Positions 7,736 to 7,946 of a stretch of 7,946 nt of DNA are shown one piece after another; within the stretch, counting starts at the first letter, position 1; each line of letters opens with the position of its first letter. A program made the translations under genes and the position numbers. Below the pieces are notes generated by a model. The model did no database searches and was not told the DNA's origin. It worked only from the letters and a program-made list of their open reading frames with translations. Origin of the DNA: Comamonadaceae bacterium. GTDB taxonomy: Bacteria; Pseudomonadota; Gammaproteobacteria; Burkholderiales; Burkholderiaceae_C. Location: the NCBI GenBank assembly GCA_024642025.1, contig JAHEBY010000117.1:1-7946 (forward strand), read 5' to 3'.

Positions 7736-7791
7736 GCCGGGCCATGACGATCAGATTCCTGAAATATTTTTCATGCCTGCACAATACAATT

Positions 7792-7823
7792 CCGGCATTG
7801 GTTCAGAATGCCGGGTTCTGAAT
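7792..7823 (+). repeat. Two overlapping, mutually exclusive hairpins
   Basis: Hairpin 1 pairs CCGGCATT (7792-7799) with AATGCCGG (7807-7814), eight perfect pairs around a 7-nt loop. Hairpin 2 pairs GTTCAGAA (7801-7808) with TTCTGAAT (7816-7823), seven Watson-Crick pairs plus one G-U, also with a 7-nt loop. They share bases 7801-7814, so both cannot form at once. The same bases also make an imperfect direct repeat, GGTTCAGAAT (7800-7809) and GGTTCTGAAT (7814-7823). No U-tract follows. Confidence 0.55.
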
Positions 7824-7830
7824 CTTAAAA

Positions 7831-7836
7831 AGGGAG
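7831..7836 (+). promoter_or_regulatory. Ribosome binding site of the mutase gene
   Basis: AGGGAG lies 7 nt before the ATG at 7844, a good Shine-Dalgarno match that fixes the start of the partial gene. Confidence 0.75.
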
Positions 7837-7843
7837 CTGAGAC

Positions 7844-7946
7844 ATGCAAATCGCATCCTCCATATTCAAGGCCTACGACATCCGGGGGGTTGTACCCTCA
7901 ACCGTAACCGAAGCAGTTGCCGAAGCCATAGGCAAGGCTTTTGGAA
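7844..7946 (+). CDS. Phosphomannomutase/phosphoglucomutase, N-terminal fragment (cut by window edge)
   Basis: Thirty-four codons are visible before the window ends. The translation opens MQIASSIFKAYDIRGVVPST. The block SIFKAYDIRGVV matches the start of the AlgC/ManB alpha-D-phosphohexomutase family (P. aeruginosa AlgC has SIFRAYDIRGVV), where this N-terminal segment belongs to domain 1. Such enzymes interconvert hexose-6-P and hexose-1-P by a phosphoserine mechanism; the catalytic serine lies beyond the edge. Here it could supply glucose-1-P to GlgC, or convert the glucose-1-P released by GlgP to glucose-6-P. It could also serve mannose-1-P for surface polysaccharides, and the fragment cannot settle which. 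It has its own ribosome binding site and follows glgA by 108 bp, so it may be cotranscribed. No gene symbol is given because algC, manB and pgm cannot be told apart. Confidence 0.88.
   Translation, partial: MQIASSIFKAYDIRGVVPSTVTEAVAEAIGKAFG

Larger units (their letters stand above)
7736..7843 (+). promoter_or_regulatory. Leader/intergenic region before the mutase gene
   Basis: This 108-bp gap carries two overlapping hairpins (7792-7823). It also has a TACAAT (7785-7790) that matches the -10 consensus at 5 of 6 positions, but no good -35 lies at the expected distance. If that -10 is real, transcription would start near 7797. There is no intrinsic terminator with a U-tract after glgA, so read-through from glgCA into the mutase is possible, with or without an internal promoter. 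Confidence 0.4.

Noticed and set aside
7751..7771. TCAG-ATTC-CTGA followed by AATATTTTT as a terminator after glgA
   Set aside because: A T-rich tail is present, but the stem is only 4 bp and AT-containing, too weak to call.
7792..7814. Hairpin as a rho-independent terminator of glgCA
   Set aside because: The stem is good, but the sequence after it (GTTCTGAATCTT) has no U-tract, and the minus-strand reading has none either.
7323..7907. 194-codon open frame on + overlapping the glgA 3' end and running into the mutase
   Set aside because: It lies out of frame inside glgA for most of its length, then crosses the leader and the mutase start. It has no recognisable domain and is a shadow of the real genes.
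1..7946. tRNA, rRNA, CRISPR array, insertion sequence, prophage or attachment site
   Set aside because: I saw no cloverleaf, regular spaced repeats, transposase motifs or flanking terminal repeats. Apart from the glgP-glgC and glgA-mutase gaps, the window is densely coding.

Overview
The window is a compact glycogen (alpha-1,4-glucan) metabolism locus with no accessory or mobile material. The protein sequences and gene order point to a betaproteobacterium, most likely Burkholderiales and perhaps Comamonadaceae. This is inferred from the character of GlgB, GlgP, GlgC and GlgA and from the start of the AlgC-type mutase. No phylogeny was run.

Layout: the genes form two divergent blocks around a 244-bp intergenic region (4757-5000). 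Leftward (- strand) are glgP (glucan phosphorylase), glgB (branching enzyme) and the first 23 codons of glgX (debranching enzyme), which leaves the window at base 1. Rightward (+ strand) are glgC (ADP-glucose pyrophosphorylase) and glgA (glycogen synthase), which overlap by 4 bp. After a 108-bp gap comes the first 34 codons of a phosphomannomutase/phosphoglucomutase, which runs off the right edge.

Together the genes make a nearly complete glycogen cycle. The mutase can interconvert glucose-6-P and glucose-1-P. GlgC makes ADP-glucose from glucose-1-P and ATP, GlgA extends the glucan and GlgB branches it. GlgP phosphorolyses the outer chains back to glucose-1-P, and GlgX removes the limit-dextrin branches that GlgP leaves. 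The chain-building enzymes GlgC and GlgA lie on one strand. GlgP and GlgX lie on the other with GlgB.

All four full-length enzymes look intact, with catalytic residues in place. The points worth a second look are small. There is a palindrome with an extra half-site in the divergent promoter region. Several allosteric-site residues of GlgC are substituted relative to E. coli. Two mutually exclusive hairpins precede the mutase. The glgP start is best placed at a GTG with a strong ribosome binding site. I did not find a previously undescribed system here.
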